A DNA stretch of 64,000 nucleotides from Aurantiochytrium sp. KH105 (GCA_003116975.1 BGKB01000262.1:186001-250000); one strand, 5' to 3'; positions 48,210 through 58,145 are shown, counted from the stretch's first letter. Notes: generated from the letters alone by a model not told the origin. Translations and numbers: made by a program.

Positions 48210-50693
48210 TCAAAGAACAGGGTGCACCGTCTGTGCAGCGAGCGCAATGGTCTCGTGAAGAGCAATTTCGAAATCGCTCGCGGGCTCCTTCTCCGTTTGT
48301 CCTGCGGCATCCGCTTGAGAAGTGAGAGCAAGAACAGGAGCGGGAGCAGGATCCGTTGCTGCGGCTGTTGCCGGGTCCACATCTTCTGGCTTGGAGGCGT
48401 CACCACCTATATCGTTTGATGTCGCAGCATCCATGTTAATCGTTCTCTCTGCGTGCGGGACGGACGAGACGTCGTGCGCCTTGGTATTGGCATCGTTTGC
48501 CGCCGCCGCCGGCAACGATCCAAGCATGGCGAATTTAAACACGTGTCCCTTTGTGTCCAAATCGACGCGGGCTTCTTGCCGTCCGTCCGTAATAATGAGG
48601 TGATCAGCTTCACGCCGGATACTTTCGGCTCCAAAACGCTCCTCAAGCAAGTTGAGAAGCAGCAAAGCAGTTTCCGAATTCTTGAGCACATCTGCGATCG
48701 ATGTGGCCCGCGCACGAGAGGGGTCTGTAGTGGAAAGACCTACCTCGGAAGAGCCTGGAACCTCGTCCTTGGCTTCTTGGTCAAGCTCGTGCGAGTGAGC
48801 CTCGTGCCCATGCGCGCTGCAGCATGTTCCAATACGAACAGCGGCCATGCCGCTTTCGGCCTGAAGAAGAATGGCCATAAGGGCGTCTGCAACCATGTCA
48901 TTGGATGGCGAGGCGTCCCATGTGAGTCTGACGAGGCTCTTTTGTAAAAACACCTCGACGTGACCATTGACGAGTATGGAGCTACCGGCGCGTTTGGCAT
49001 CGTCGGTGTCGACATCCTCACACTGAAAAACGCGACCGACGGCTTCGCGCAAATCTGCAAAGGTGCGATGAAAGGGAATGTGCAGACGCTGCTGCACTCG
49101 AGCTGTTTTGAGCTGCGTGTACATGCGAAGGTCCTCCGTTGCAATAAAGCGGTCAGTCAGATCTTGGCGGACAAGATAGGCAGCGACGCGAGTCCCAGGA
49201 GTGCGCATCCTGCGCTGCACAAGCTCTCCACCGTAAGCCTTGACAATTCGCTGCTCCTGGAATTTGAGGTTCACGGGCTCGCCGTTGTGAGGACGATAGA
49301 TGTTTGTGCCGAGTTCACGCAACGTAGGATCACGCGAGAGATCCGCATTGAGTTTGCGCATCTGCTCCTGCTCACCGTGGACGAGAATGATGTTTTTGGG
49401 TCGGAGCTGATCGACGAAGCTCTTTGTACCTGGGTAGTCAGAGTGTGCAGCAAACGTGATGGTTTTAATGTCACAGTCCACCGTAAGCATGGTGCCGTTG
49501 AGAGATTCAATCTCCTTGATGGAACCTGCTTTGGACAGCTCTTTGGCAAGGGTTCCTTCCACGCTGTAGCCTGCAAGGATGACGCCATTGCGACGATCTG
49601 AGCACCATAACTCAAAGAGACGACGCGAGGTTCCACTCTGCAAATATCCAGGACTGGCCAGCACCACGGCAGGGGCTTGGATGACCTCGTTCTCGCCAAG
49701 ACTACCAATGTTTTGCAAGTTCCACGGGTCGGAAAGCTGACGGCTGCGCATTTCCGCATTCATTACGTTGATAAAAGCCTTGTACACTTTGAGTGCCTCG
49801 TTTGCGATGCGCGAGGTGTGGTAGATGTTAATGCCGCGGAGATCTGGGTTCTTGTTCCAGTGGTCCTCGAGGATGAGAAGGAGCTCCTGCACAGCGCCAA
49901 GAGCGCCCATGGGGATGAGGCAGTTTCCACCGCGGCGCACGATCATCTCGACCGTGTCTGTGAAGCGCTTCTCGCGCTCCTCGCGACTCTCGTGCACCAG
50001 AACTCCAAAAGTGGCCTCGACAATGAGAACATCGGGGCGTCCGGAAGGGATTTCGGCGCCGGGAAGGTGACGGTCGTCCTCGCGAGAGTAGTCGCCAGTG
50101 TAGAGAATGCGCACGCCCGCGATCTCTAGCATGAACATGGCGGCGCCAAGCACATGACCAGCAAGATACGGAGTAATTTTAATGCCCTCAATCTCGATAC
50201 TCTGATGCAGGCCTACCGTCTGGCAGCGCTCCAAGCAGCGCGTAAGCTGCTCTTGCGTGTAGAGCGGAGGATTGTTTGGGTCATGGGCAAGAATGCGCAC
50301 GTAATCCTTGAGCACAAGGCGTAAAATTGCCTTGGTGCAGCTAGTCATGAAGACCTGACCCTTGAATGAGGTCCTTTCCGTCAAGTAGGGCAGGGACGCG
50401 GCGTGGTCGAGGTGAAAGTGGGTGATGAGGCAAATATCGATCTTGGAGAGGTCGGTTCTGTCGAAAAAGGGCAAGAGTTCATCTCCCTCCTTGCCTGGGT
50501 GAATGCCGCAGTCCAGCAGGATGCGCTTGCCCTTGAACTCGAGCACATGGCACGAGCGCCCCACCTCGCGGCCGGACCCGAGCGGCGTGAACTTGAGGTT
50601 GTTGTTCGAGTCCTCCCAGATGCTGAGGTCTTCCTCCTCCGTCCCGGGCGCGGCGGTCGCGACCGCCGCCGCGGGCTCCGCCTTGCGCTTCAT
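48210..50693 (-). CDS. CPSF3: Cleavage and polyadenylation endonuclease CPSF73
   Basis: The 827-residue protein is the metallo-beta-lactamase/beta-CASP nuclease that cuts pre-mRNA before polyadenylation. Zinc motif 2 is HFHLDH (His92, His94, Asp96, His97), with later AGHVLGAAMF, YTGDYS, the beta-CASP segment ALGAVQELLLILEDHW, LQSGTSRRLFELWCSDRRNGVILAGYSVEGTLAKEL, a FAAHSDY motif and VHGEQEQM. The C-terminal domain ends in LHETIALAAQTV, like human CPSF3, but a 140-residue Ala/Asp/Ser-rich insert precedes it. Human CPSF3 has 684 residues. Several near-invariant positions differ (for example FALGRAQE reads GALGAVQE). The start ATG is at 50693; the frame upstream is low-complexity. It is divergent from NOP9. 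Confidence 0.93.
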   Translation of the reverse strand: MKRKAEPAAAVATAAPGTEEEDLSIWEDSNNNLKFTPLGSGREVGRSCHVLEFKGKRILLDCGIHPGKEGDELLPFFDRTDLSKIDICLITHFHLDHAASLPYLTERTSFKGQVFMTSCTKAILRLVLKDYVRILAHDPNNPPLYTQEQLTRCLERCQTVGLHQSIEIEGIKITPYLAGHVLGAAMFMLEIAGVRILYTGDYSREDDRHLPGAEIPSGRPDVLIVEATFGVLVHESREEREKRFTDTVEMIVRRGGNCLIPMGALGAVQELLLILEDHWNKNPDLRGINIYHTSRIANEALKVYKAFINVMNAEMRSRQLSDPWNLQNIGSLGENEVIQAPAVVLASPGYLQSGTSRRLFELWCSDRRNGVILAGYSVEGTLAKELSKAGSIKEIESLNGTMLTVDCDIKTITFAAHSDYPGTKSFVDQLRPKNIILVHGEQEQMRKLNADLSRDPTLRELGTNIYRPHNGEPVNLKFQEQRIVKAYGGELVQRRMRTPGTRVAAYLVRQDLTDRFIATEDLRMYTQLKTARVQQRLHIPFHRTFADLREAVGRVFQCEDVDTDDAKRAGSSILVNGHVEVFLQKSLVRLTWDASPSNDMVADALMAILLQAESGMAAVRIGTCCSAHGHEAHSHELDQEAKDEVPGSSEVGLSTTDPSRARATSIADVLKNSETALLLLNLLEERFGAESIRREADHLIITDGRQEARVDLDTKGHVFKFAMLGSLPAAAANDANTKAHDVSSVPHAERTINMDAATSNDIGGDASKPEDVDPATAAATDPAPAPVLALTSQADAAGQTEKEPASDFEIALHETIALAAQTVHPVL

Positions 50694-51073
50694 CTCCCCC
50701 GAGCCCCTGGCGTCCGCCTCTCCCGCCCTCCCCGCGTGCCGGGCTCGCTCCCCGCGCGCGCGCGCCGCTCCTGGCCAAGGCGGTTTGATCCGGAGGCGCG
50801 CCCCGCCCGGCGCCGCGCGGATTGAGAGTTTTGGATAGAGCTGCCTATGGGGCGGCGGAGCCCGACTTGCGGCGGCGATAGCGCGCTTGCGCGGCGGGAA
50901 AGCGCGACTTGCGGCCGGGATAGCGCACTTGCGGCCGCGGCGCGCCCCTGGCAGCCAGTCAGACGGGCGCCGCGAGAGAGCGCCAAGAACCAGGACCCGA
51001 ACGCGGCGGCGCGCGGGCACGCAGAAGAAGGCTCGTGCGCGCGAGTCCGGGCGGCGAGGAGCGGCGAGGAGCG
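50694..51073. promoter_or_regulatory. Divergent promoter region of CPSF3 and NOP9
   Basis: The 380 bp between two opposite start codons is GC-rich with repeats of CTTGCGGC (about 50860-50945). Two RNA-processing genes likely share it. No specific element is identified. Confidence 0.4.
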
Positions 51074-53260
51074 ATGGCCGCCATGGCGGAGAGCATCACC
51101 GCGCGGGTCCCCGGCGAGGGCGGCGAGGTCGCGGAGGCGGAGGCGGCTGCCGGCTGGTCGAATGAGAGGCCGCGGCTGCCCGACGACGACATGGTCACCT
51201 ACGTCAAGGGCGTGGACGGCGCGCTGGCCTCGGCGCTGGACGAGGAGAGTCGAGGGGCGCTCGTGAAAAACGTCTTTGAGGAACTCAGGCAGCACGAGGC
51301 GAGCCTGGCGTGCACGCGCCGCATGTCGTATGCGCTCGAGTCGCTCCTGCGCCACGCGGAGGCCGCGCAACTCGCGACCTTTTTGGAAAACATGAAGAAT
51401 TACTTTGGCTTCGTCGTTACCAACCGGCAGGGGTCGCACGTGCTTCAAACTCTCCTGGGACAGGTCTATGTTGCCTTGTACGAACCAAAGCACAATGCAC
51501 TGGGCAGTGCAGGTGCCAATGAGACAGGAGGAGAAGAAGAAGAGGAGGTGAGGGATGACGAAGACGCGAGCGGCTTTAAGTCGCGCGAAGCTGCCCGCAG
51601 AGAGCTCCGTGCCATCGTCTTGGACCTTGCAAAGACGTTGGTTGTCAAGGAGGTCTGGATTGATCTCGTGTACGACCCTTGCGCCACCCACGTGATGCGT
51701 GCCCTTTTGCTCGTTCTCGCCGGGGTGGACCCGCGCGAGAAGCGCAAGGCAGGAGACCCGGTGGCTCGCTCCAAGTTCCGCTCGGAATCGAATGACAAGG
51801 AAATGAACGCCTCGCTTATTGCCTTCCTGGCAGCCATGTCCAAGTGGAGTGCTGCAGATATCAAGGACGCCTGCGAGAATACACATGCCTCACCAGCAAT
51901 CCAAATCATTATTCAGTATTGCCCTGCGCGCTACAAGGCTTGGAAAGCCACAGTTGATAAAATGATCGGTACTGGTGACGAGAATGGTGGCGCGGAAGTC
52001 GTGGCGGACCCCGCCACCTTTTGGGCTTGTGCCGAACACCGCGTTTGCAGCCATCTCATTCAGGTGATCGTCGTATCTTGCGACAATGCCTTCTTTGATG
52101 AGTCGATTTTTCCTCTCTGCGTGCAGAAAGACACAATGGTGACCAAGCTAAAGCATCCCGCCGCAAACCATGTTTTGCAAAGCGCGCTGGGCCGCATGCA
52201 CACGGATGAGCAAGTCGAGACCGCCGTGCAATTGCTCGAGCCGGAATTGGAGACCACGATTTTGGGAAATCGTCTGGGGATTCTTTTACGTTTGTGCGAT
52301 GCGGCTGCACGCAGTAGCGCAGCTGTGCAGTCAAAGCTGAGTCGGTGTGTGCTGCGCGCTCTTCGTGCTCGGCGCGACGCCGCACCTCAGCACGCAGGTG
52401 CGCCTAAGGGAGCCATTCAATATCTCTTGGGTCTTGAGGAGAATGTAATGGGCCCCACGAGCTCGTCGTCTGCGAAGGATGATGACAAGGACGATGCGGC
52501 AAACGATACAGAGGAGGCAGAATCTTTCACACGCGTACGCGTTTCCGTGTTGGGCGCTCGAGTCGCAGGCTCCATGCTGCATTTTGCACCTGAGAGCGTA
52601 CGTGCTTTGCTGGAGAGTCTGGCATCGATGGACGCTGCGTCGCTCAAACAGCTAGCATGCGACCCAGTCGGCGGCAAGCAGGTTCTTGAACCTCTTATGG
52701 ATGCGCCTTCGGGTGCGCTCTGGGCCAAACAGCGCGTACTGTCCAAGTTGAAGGACGACTTGGCGCGCATTGCGGGAGACAAGTTCGGTTGTCATGTACT
52801 GCGCAAAGCCTTTGATGGCGGCACACTCAAGGACCGAACGGTCATCGTGAAGGCCTTGGCCCGCAAACAGCAGCGACTCGCGGGGTCCAAGGTTGGCGCT
52901 GGCCTCCTTAAGCATTGCAAGGTTGCTCTTTTCGTGCAGCATCCCGACCAGTGGAGCTCCGCGCAAAGCCACGTAAAGAGCAAGACCAAGAAGCACTCTC
53001 TTGCCAATTTCATGACTGATCTCGAGAACACGGGAGACCGTGCTGCGTCGCGTGCATCGAAACGAAAACAGGCTGGTCTCGACAAGGATGATGGAGCAGC
53101 GCCCATTTCGTCGACGATGGCGAGCAAGCGCTCGCGAGACGAGAATGAAGACCAAGGAGACTTTGGAGAGCCTGTCACGGCACCTGACTCCGATAGGCCT
53201 CACGGAAAGAAGGCAAAGAAGGAGAAAAAGGCAAAGAAGGAGAAGAAACAATTACTGTAG
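51074..53260 (+). CDS. NOP9: Pumilio-like nucleolar protein Nop9
   Basis: The 728-residue protein has degenerate Pumilio repeats from about 70 to 620. Family marks include GSHVLQTLL (near 120), a DPCATHVMRALLLVLAG block (near 205) and DKFGCHVLRKAF (near 575). An acidic insert lies near 150-175. The C-terminal tail is Lys-rich (KKAKKEKKAKKEKK) and likely a nucleolar signal. Nop9 binds the central pseudoknot of pre-18S rRNA and prevents premature cleavage at the 3' end of 18S. Human NOP9 has 636 residues, so the size fits. Start is the ATG at 51074; a second ATG nine bases later is possible. PUM3/Puf6 is the alternative, but the CATHVMRALL block favours Nop9. Confidence 0.82.
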   Translation: MAAMAESITARVPGEGGEVAEAEAAAGWSNERPRLPDDDMVTYVKGVDGALASALDEESRGALVKNVFEELRQHEASLACTRRMSYALESLLRHAEAAQLATFLENMKNYFGFVVTNRQGSHVLQTLLGQVYVALYEPKHNALGSAGANETGGEEEEEVRDDEDASGFKSREAARRELRAIVLDLAKTLVVKEVWIDLVYDPCATHVMRALLLVLAGVDPREKRKAGDPVARSKFRSESNDKEMNASLIAFLAAMSKWSAADIKDACENTHASPAIQIIIQYCPARYKAWKATVDKMIGTGDENGGAEVVADPATFWACAEHRVCSHLIQVIVVSCDNAFFDESIFPLCVQKDTMVTKLKHPAANHVLQSALGRMHTDEQVETAVQLLEPELETTILGNRLGILLRLCDAAARSSAAVQSKLSRCVLRALRARRDAAPQHAGAPKGAIQYLLGLEENVMGPTSSSSAKDDDKDDAANDTEEAESFTRVRVSVLGARVAGSMLHFAPESVRALLESLASMDAASLKQLACDPVGGKQVLEPLMDAPSGALWAKQRVLSKLKDDLARIAGDKFGCHVLRKAFDGGTLKDRTVIVKALARKQQRLAGSKVGAGLLKHCKVALFVQHPDQWSSAQSHVKSKTKKHSLANFMTDLENTGDRAASRASKRKQAGLDKDDGAAPISSTMASKRSRDENEDQGDFGEPVTAPDSDRPHGKKAKKEKKAKKEKKQLL

Positions 53261-54093
53261 AGAGACACATTTTGCTTTTACTTTTGATATAAAAAGATCT
53301 TGGAGACTCGGTATATGCTCAAGAATCCGCATTTGTGCCACTGGTATGTTTTTCCGTTTGTTTTTGGAGAATAGTTACCACTTTTGTGGGCCGTGTGGGT
53401 AGATGGGGAGGTTAAGCGCCAGGGCGCACGGTTTGCACGGTCTCACAGGTAGGAATGATGTATTGGGGAGATGCTCAGGTCCACAGGAGGATTATGGATG
53501 TCTTTTTCTCCGATGTGCAATCGGAGACGAATACACCAGAATGAATGACAGTCAAACCGCTTTTCCGTATACTCTGGATAATTTCAAATTCAAACCTAAG
53601 CTTCACGTTTCGTATCAACTTGAGGCAGAAAACTTACCGTTCTCGGGAACATCCTGGTGCAAAAATGTTAACGTTAGCATCAGCAGAAATTGTCGACTCA
53701 CTAGTGGACGATAACACACGAGACGCGCATGAAACAGATCCTGATGGCGCAAATCAGCGAGACGCTCCACCGGATGAATGCGTCTCGTCCATAATTAAAC
53801 AGACCTTGGCCTTGGCCTAAGCCTAAGCCTGGACTGGGCTTGGCCATCAGAGATGCTCACGAGAAAATTTTAGTTCGCAGACGCTTTCCACTGCCACTGA
53901 AGTAGTATACTCACTAAGGCACTTGTTGAAGGCTCGGGTTTACGGTCAGAAGTGTTCGAATCTTAAAGGCTAGGCCATACGGGAAAAGGTTCATTACAAT
54001 TTGTCTGACTTCTAAAAATCGTGTTTTGGGGAGGAGGGGGAAGGGTCGAGGAGGGATTGGAAACCAATAATGTAACCCAGAGCTAGGCCTAGA
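53261..54093. other. Convergent intergenic region, no gene
   Basis: These 833 bp are AT-richer than the coding DNA. Short related GGCCTAAGCC / CTAGGCCTAG sequences occur at about 53805-53835 and 54078-54102. No supported gene. Confidence 0.5.
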
Positions 54094-54843
54094 CTAGGCC
54101 TTGCGTCGTCTCTTCGCGCCTTTGGCAGACGTTGAGGACGCCGCTGCAGGAGACCTGCGCTTGCCGTCGCTAAGAAATTCCGCCATCTCGTCTGAGCCGA
54201 TGGCATCTGCCTCAAGCTTGAGCATACGCTTGCTCGCTGCAGCATCCCGCTCTGACTGTGCGAGTGAATTCTCGAGAGTCTGATTGAAGGCACCAAAGGA
54301 TCTGCGCCCAGCCGCGCGTCGAGGAGCAACAAGTAGGGGCTCACAAACAAGCTTGCCCGTATGAGATTGAAGCAATGCAGGATCAATGACCCACTTTTCC
54401 TCACGAAGCTTGCGTAGACGATCTGCCTCTGCACGAGCCGCCTCGTCCGCTTCTTCCTTTCGCTGCATGAACCTCAACCCACGAAGACCCGCCGAGAGCT
54501 CTGTCTTGGCCGGTTTCATTGTGACCTCTTCCATGCGCTCAGGTCTCGTGCCAGGCATGACGGGCCTCGAATCGAGCTCGAGCACGCGGTCGTCGGCATG
54601 TTGCTGCGTTTCGTTTTGCTTGCCGGCGCTGCTTCTGTCGCGCTTCGCAGCCGGCGTGGGCGTCTTGGCGCTGCCGCCGGGCGTTCCAGCTCCTCCTCCT
54701 CGTTTGCCGCCATGCGTCCCACCCGAGGCACCGCGGCCGTCTGCGACGCCGCGTCGTGCGCTGGCGGGCCCGCTCGACTTCTTCTTCTTCTTCTTCTTCT
54801 TGCTGGCCGCGCCGCCGGGCGCGGGCGCGCCAGGCCGCCACAT
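54094..54843 (-). CDS. MPHOSPH6: MPP6/M-phase phosphoprotein 6-like exosome cofactor
   Basis: The 249-residue protein has a low-complexity N-terminal half (Ala/Gly/Pro, eight lysines at 15-22), then a core resembling human MPHOSPH6: LSAGLRGLRFMQRKEE (about 116-131, compare LSxNLLxMKFMQR), an EEKW segment (about 148-151) and GRRSFGAFN (about 179-187, compare GRMSFRGFN). The C-terminus is Lys/Arg-rich with KGAKRRRKA, a nuclear signal. MPP6 links the RNA exosome to the Rrp6/Mtr4 side and assists 5.8S rRNA maturation. The usual size is about 160 residues; the extra length is the N-terminal half. Start at the first ATG (54843). It is divergent from RIOK3. Confidence 0.75.
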   Translation of the reverse strand: MWRPGAPAPGGAASKKKKKKKKSSGPASARRGVADGRGASGGTHGGKRGGGAGTPGGSAKTPTPAAKRDRSSAGKQNETQQHADDRVLELDSRPVMPGTRPERMEEVTMKPAKTELSAGLRGLRFMQRKEEADEAARAEADRLRKLREEKWVIDPALLQSHTGKLVCEPLLVAPRRAAGRRSFGAFNQTLENSLAQSERDAAASKRMLKLEADAIGSDEMAEFLSDGKRRSPAAASSTSAKGAKRRRKA

Positions 54844-55518
54844 GCTGCTGGCCAACCTCGAGTTCTACTCGCTCGGCTGGCCAGTCATCAAAAGTCGCCG
54901 TAATAATGAAAAATCAAAGACAAGCAAAGCAAGACAAGCGGACCAGACAGCCTCGGACCCGCGCCATGATCGCACTCCCACCTCGCAGCGGCTGCGGACG
55001 GCGACAACCTGAACGACCACTGGCACGTCAAAAACTGGAAAATCTTGTGCGCGCCACCTTCACTCCTGGCCCTGGCGGCTGCCACGACCGTACTCGGCTC
55101 CTCATCGCTTCGACTTCGACCACGCGAACGAACGTGACCTTGAACGTGAACGCACCAAGCACGGGCGACGCCGGTTCTGCAACCGATCCTCGATAGTTCG
55201 TGATACGATCCGGAAACGATCCGCCGATTCCGACATCTTGCCGCTCGCGTTCGAGGATGAGGAGGCGGAGGACGAGGACGAGGACGAGGAGCTTTCGCGC
55301 GCCCGACTCGGAGAGTTGCGGCAGAGCCCGGACCTGGACGCCGACGCCCGCTCCGAGTCGCATCGAGGCGAGGCAGCTGTAGACCCAGAACGCCGTGGAG
55401 CAGCAGCGCGGGACGAGGAGAAGGCGAGACGCTTGCTCCGCAAGAGCTTGCTGCGCAAGAGCAGATCGATCACCTGCAGGACTCTTCGCACGTAGGGAAG
55501 AACTTCACAGCGGAGACA
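54844..55518. other. Divergent region between MPP6-like and RIOK3
   Basis: These 675 bp contain a plus-strand frame open from about 55010 to 55495 that encodes acidic and Arg-rich sequence but has no ATG. It may be a missed exon or chance. Otherwise nothing is recognised. Confidence 0.5.
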
Positions 55519-55651
55519 ATGCCGACGACCGCGTGGGCGACGCCGGCAGCGGCCTCAGCCGCACCTGCGGTGAACATGGCGGACATCATGAGCGCTCAGC
55601 TGGCAGAGAGTATGGAGCGCACGGATTTCGTCGAGACTAGCTCCGAGCCAG

Positions 55652-55682
<31 letters not shown>

Positions 55683-57498
55683 CGGCTTAGGAAGCCACAA
55701 CGCCGACGACGTTGAGAGCGAAGAGGAAATGGACGAGGACCTCAAGCTCGCTCTCGCGCTCTCGCGCGCCGAACACGAAGGCGCGAGCGCAGACTCAGCC
55801 CAATCAGAGTCTAATGCTGCACATGCAAAGCCTGCCTCTTCGCCCGACGTCGACGAGGCAGCAGATCTCGCTCTCGCGCTTAGCCTGCAAGAAGAGGAAG
55901 AAGCGGCCCTCGAGACCTTTCGCGCGTACGAACAGCGTAACTTTGCGGGAAAAGTCAAGTTGAGGTCACGTTTCAAGACTGCAGAGGAAATTGAGGAGGA
56001 CCATCGACGCGCTGCGGCAGCCGCCTCGGAGAAGGTGCGATACACTGCAGACGATGCGATTGCGCTCAAGGAAGAGATGGAGAGCATCCGCGAGGCTTTC
56101 GCTGAGGAACTGGGTCGTCCGGACGCTGCGCAGGCCGCGGCGCGCCTGCCACCATGGCCAGTCCGCAACAAAGCTCTCAAGGGCCAGGGCGGAGACGAAG
56201 AAATCATCACCAAGCACGACGCAGACGCGAGCGCGCAGCGAAACTGGGAGCGTCTCGCAAATGACCCTCGAACGGGTAAGGCAGGCTCAGGTTCAGGCTC
56301 GCACAAGATCTCCAATCGAGTGTACAATTCCCTCAAGCACAACATGCGCAAGCAGAGCGGGACCGTCAAGGGCCTCTCCTCGACGGTGGAGCGCGATTCG
56401 ATGCAGACTCATGCCAAGGGACTTGATCAGCGCGCGCGACTTACGCTTCAAAAACTTCTTAATGTAGGTCTGCTTGAAGAAGTTAATGGTATCGTGCGCA
56501 CTGGTAAAGAGGCCGTTGTTTTCCACGCGACCGGACACTTTGACAGTATGGCAGAGTACAATGAGCAGCTGCTGCAGCATATGCCCAACGAGGCGGCAGA
56601 ACTATGGCCTGGAGCTCGCGAGACTACCGAAGACGATGACGCAGACACGTCTGAAGCGGTGCAATCGAGCGCCGCGGGCGGGGCGGAAGCACCAGCAGCG
56701 GCAGCGGAAGACGGCGAGAAGGCGACGGATCAGTCTTTAATTGAGCCTGTGGAAACCGCTGGATCCAAGGCGGTTGCGCAGCCGATCGGCCAGGGCAAGA
56801 GTCGTCATTCCAAATCGAAGCCCAGGGAGGAAGTCGTAATTCGACAGTTTGCCATCAAGCTCTTCAAGACGACATTGACTGAGTTCAAGAACAGGCTCGA
56901 CTATGTCAAAGGTGATCACCGGTTTCGCACGGTGGAGCAGCTCTCCCGTCAGAATCCGCGCAAGGTGGTTCGTGTCTGGGCCGAGAAGGAGCTCCGCAAC
57001 CTTACGCGGGTGCGGCGCGCTGGGCTGCCCTGTCCTTATCCAGTTGCATTGGTCAATAATTTGCTCGTCATGGAGTTCATTGGCGAAGACGGTTGGCCGG
57101 CGCCGCAGCTGAAAGAGGCAAATCTCTCTGCGCGAAGAATGCAAAAATGCTACGAGCAAGTGACCTGCCTCATGTACGCCATGATGACACTCTGTGGACT
57201 GGTGCATGCCGATCTCAGCGAGTACAACATTTTGTACATGCAGGGCCAGTGCTACGTAATTGATCTGGGTCAGGCTGTTTTGCATTTTCACCCCAAGGCA
57301 CGCGAGTTTCTCCTTAGCGACGCCACGAATGTGACCCGCTTTTTCAAGTCAAGGGGTGTTCAAGATGTGGTGGATCCGGAGGTTCTTACAGATATGCTCA
57401 TGGACGCAGTCGCCACTGGTACCGCCAAGCCTTCGAATTATGAAGACGCCTGCGCGCGCTGGCTGCCACTTTTGCAGCGCGCTCGCGAGCAGCAGTAG
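55519..57498 (+). CDS. RIOK3: RIO-family kinase of the RIOK3 type
   Basis: The 659-residue protein has a RIOK3-like N-terminal part: ADIMSAQLAESM near 20-31 (compare ADVMSEQLA in human RIOK3), an alternating Leu/Ala acidic helix, and the pre-kinase block HKISNRVYNSLKHN. The RIO kinase domain has TGKEAVVFHA (about 327-336), AIKLFKTTLTEFKNR, the catalytic loop HADLSEYN (Asp565) and the metal motif IDLGQ (Asp582). RIO kinases are atypical kinases or ATPases in 40S maturation; RIOK3 also acts on pre-40S particles. An Ala run (about 10, GCT codons) lies near residue 50. A 90-residue acidic/Ala insert separates the first two kinase strands. RIOK1 would lack the N-terminal blocks. Start is the first ATG, with another at residue 20. 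Confidence 0.87.
55659..55682. repeat. (GCT)n run encoding polyalanine in RIOK3
   Basis: About eight GCT triplets, the same triplet family as the CTG/CAG runs elsewhere. Confidence 0.9.
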
Positions 57499-57605
57499 GT
57501 CCAAGTTAGATTTAGTACTAGGTATTTCTTTTTTTGCTATCTCCCTTTGCCTTTGCCTTGGTTGACGTCAGGGAAGCGAGGGAACGCCAAGCGCTGGCCG
57601 GCCCT

Positions 57606-57920
57606 ATGCTCGTGGCGGCTTTGACCTTTTACGTTATTGTCTTTCATTTTCTCAGCAACATGCCCATGGACCAGGCTCTTTTGCGCGGTATCCAAGCTCG
57701 CTTTTGGATGCAACCCAATCTCATTGTCTTCTTACTTGCCATCGTTCCACTCGCTTCACAGCTCTCAACCTTTCGTGACGCCGCGCCTCCTTCGATAGCA
57801 CCGATGATCACTCTCGCCTTCCACTTTACCTTTAACAATTTCATTGCGCTTGATGTGACGAACAATGGGCCGGCCGTGCCTGCGAAAGTTTTTCCGGACT
57901 CACAGTCAGGCCCTCGTTAA
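57606..57920 (+). pseudogene. TMEM260: TMEM260-like fragment (probable remnant)
   Basis: The 104-residue frame resembles one internal part of TMEM260/DUF2723, an ER O-mannosyltransferase with many membrane helices. It matches the helix plus loop ending in VFHFLSNMPM...GIQARFWMQPNLIVF, a second helix, and FNNFIALDVTNN (compare the NNF..LDQSNN block). The region before (RIOK3 ends at 57498) and after (next ATG at 58146) leaves no room for the missing N-terminal helices and C-terminal lumenal part. An in-frame start at 57606 and a clean stop make a small protein possible, but it would lack the catalytic loop. I treat it as a truncated copy left by duplication or rearrangement. Confidence 0.6.
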
Positions 57921-58145
57921 AGGTGGATTTTTTTTTTCAAGTTCTTTCCGAGGTGCTTTCGCTGCAAAACGCTGAGAAAAGACAGATCTTCAATTAGATT
58001 AGCTTCGGAAGACGAAGAGGGCGCGCCTCGTCAAGGCGCGTGCGCGTTGCAAGACTCGAGTTGGCGGTAGAGAGGAAAGAAAAGAGCCCGGAAGAGACAA
58101 GGAAAGGATAGGAAAGGGAAGGGCTCGGAAAACGAAAGGTGAACC

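Noticed and set aside
53940-53975. A GTTCGAATC motif resembling a tRNA T-loop
   Set aside because: The flanking five bases do not form a T-stem and no acceptor or anticodon arm can be placed.
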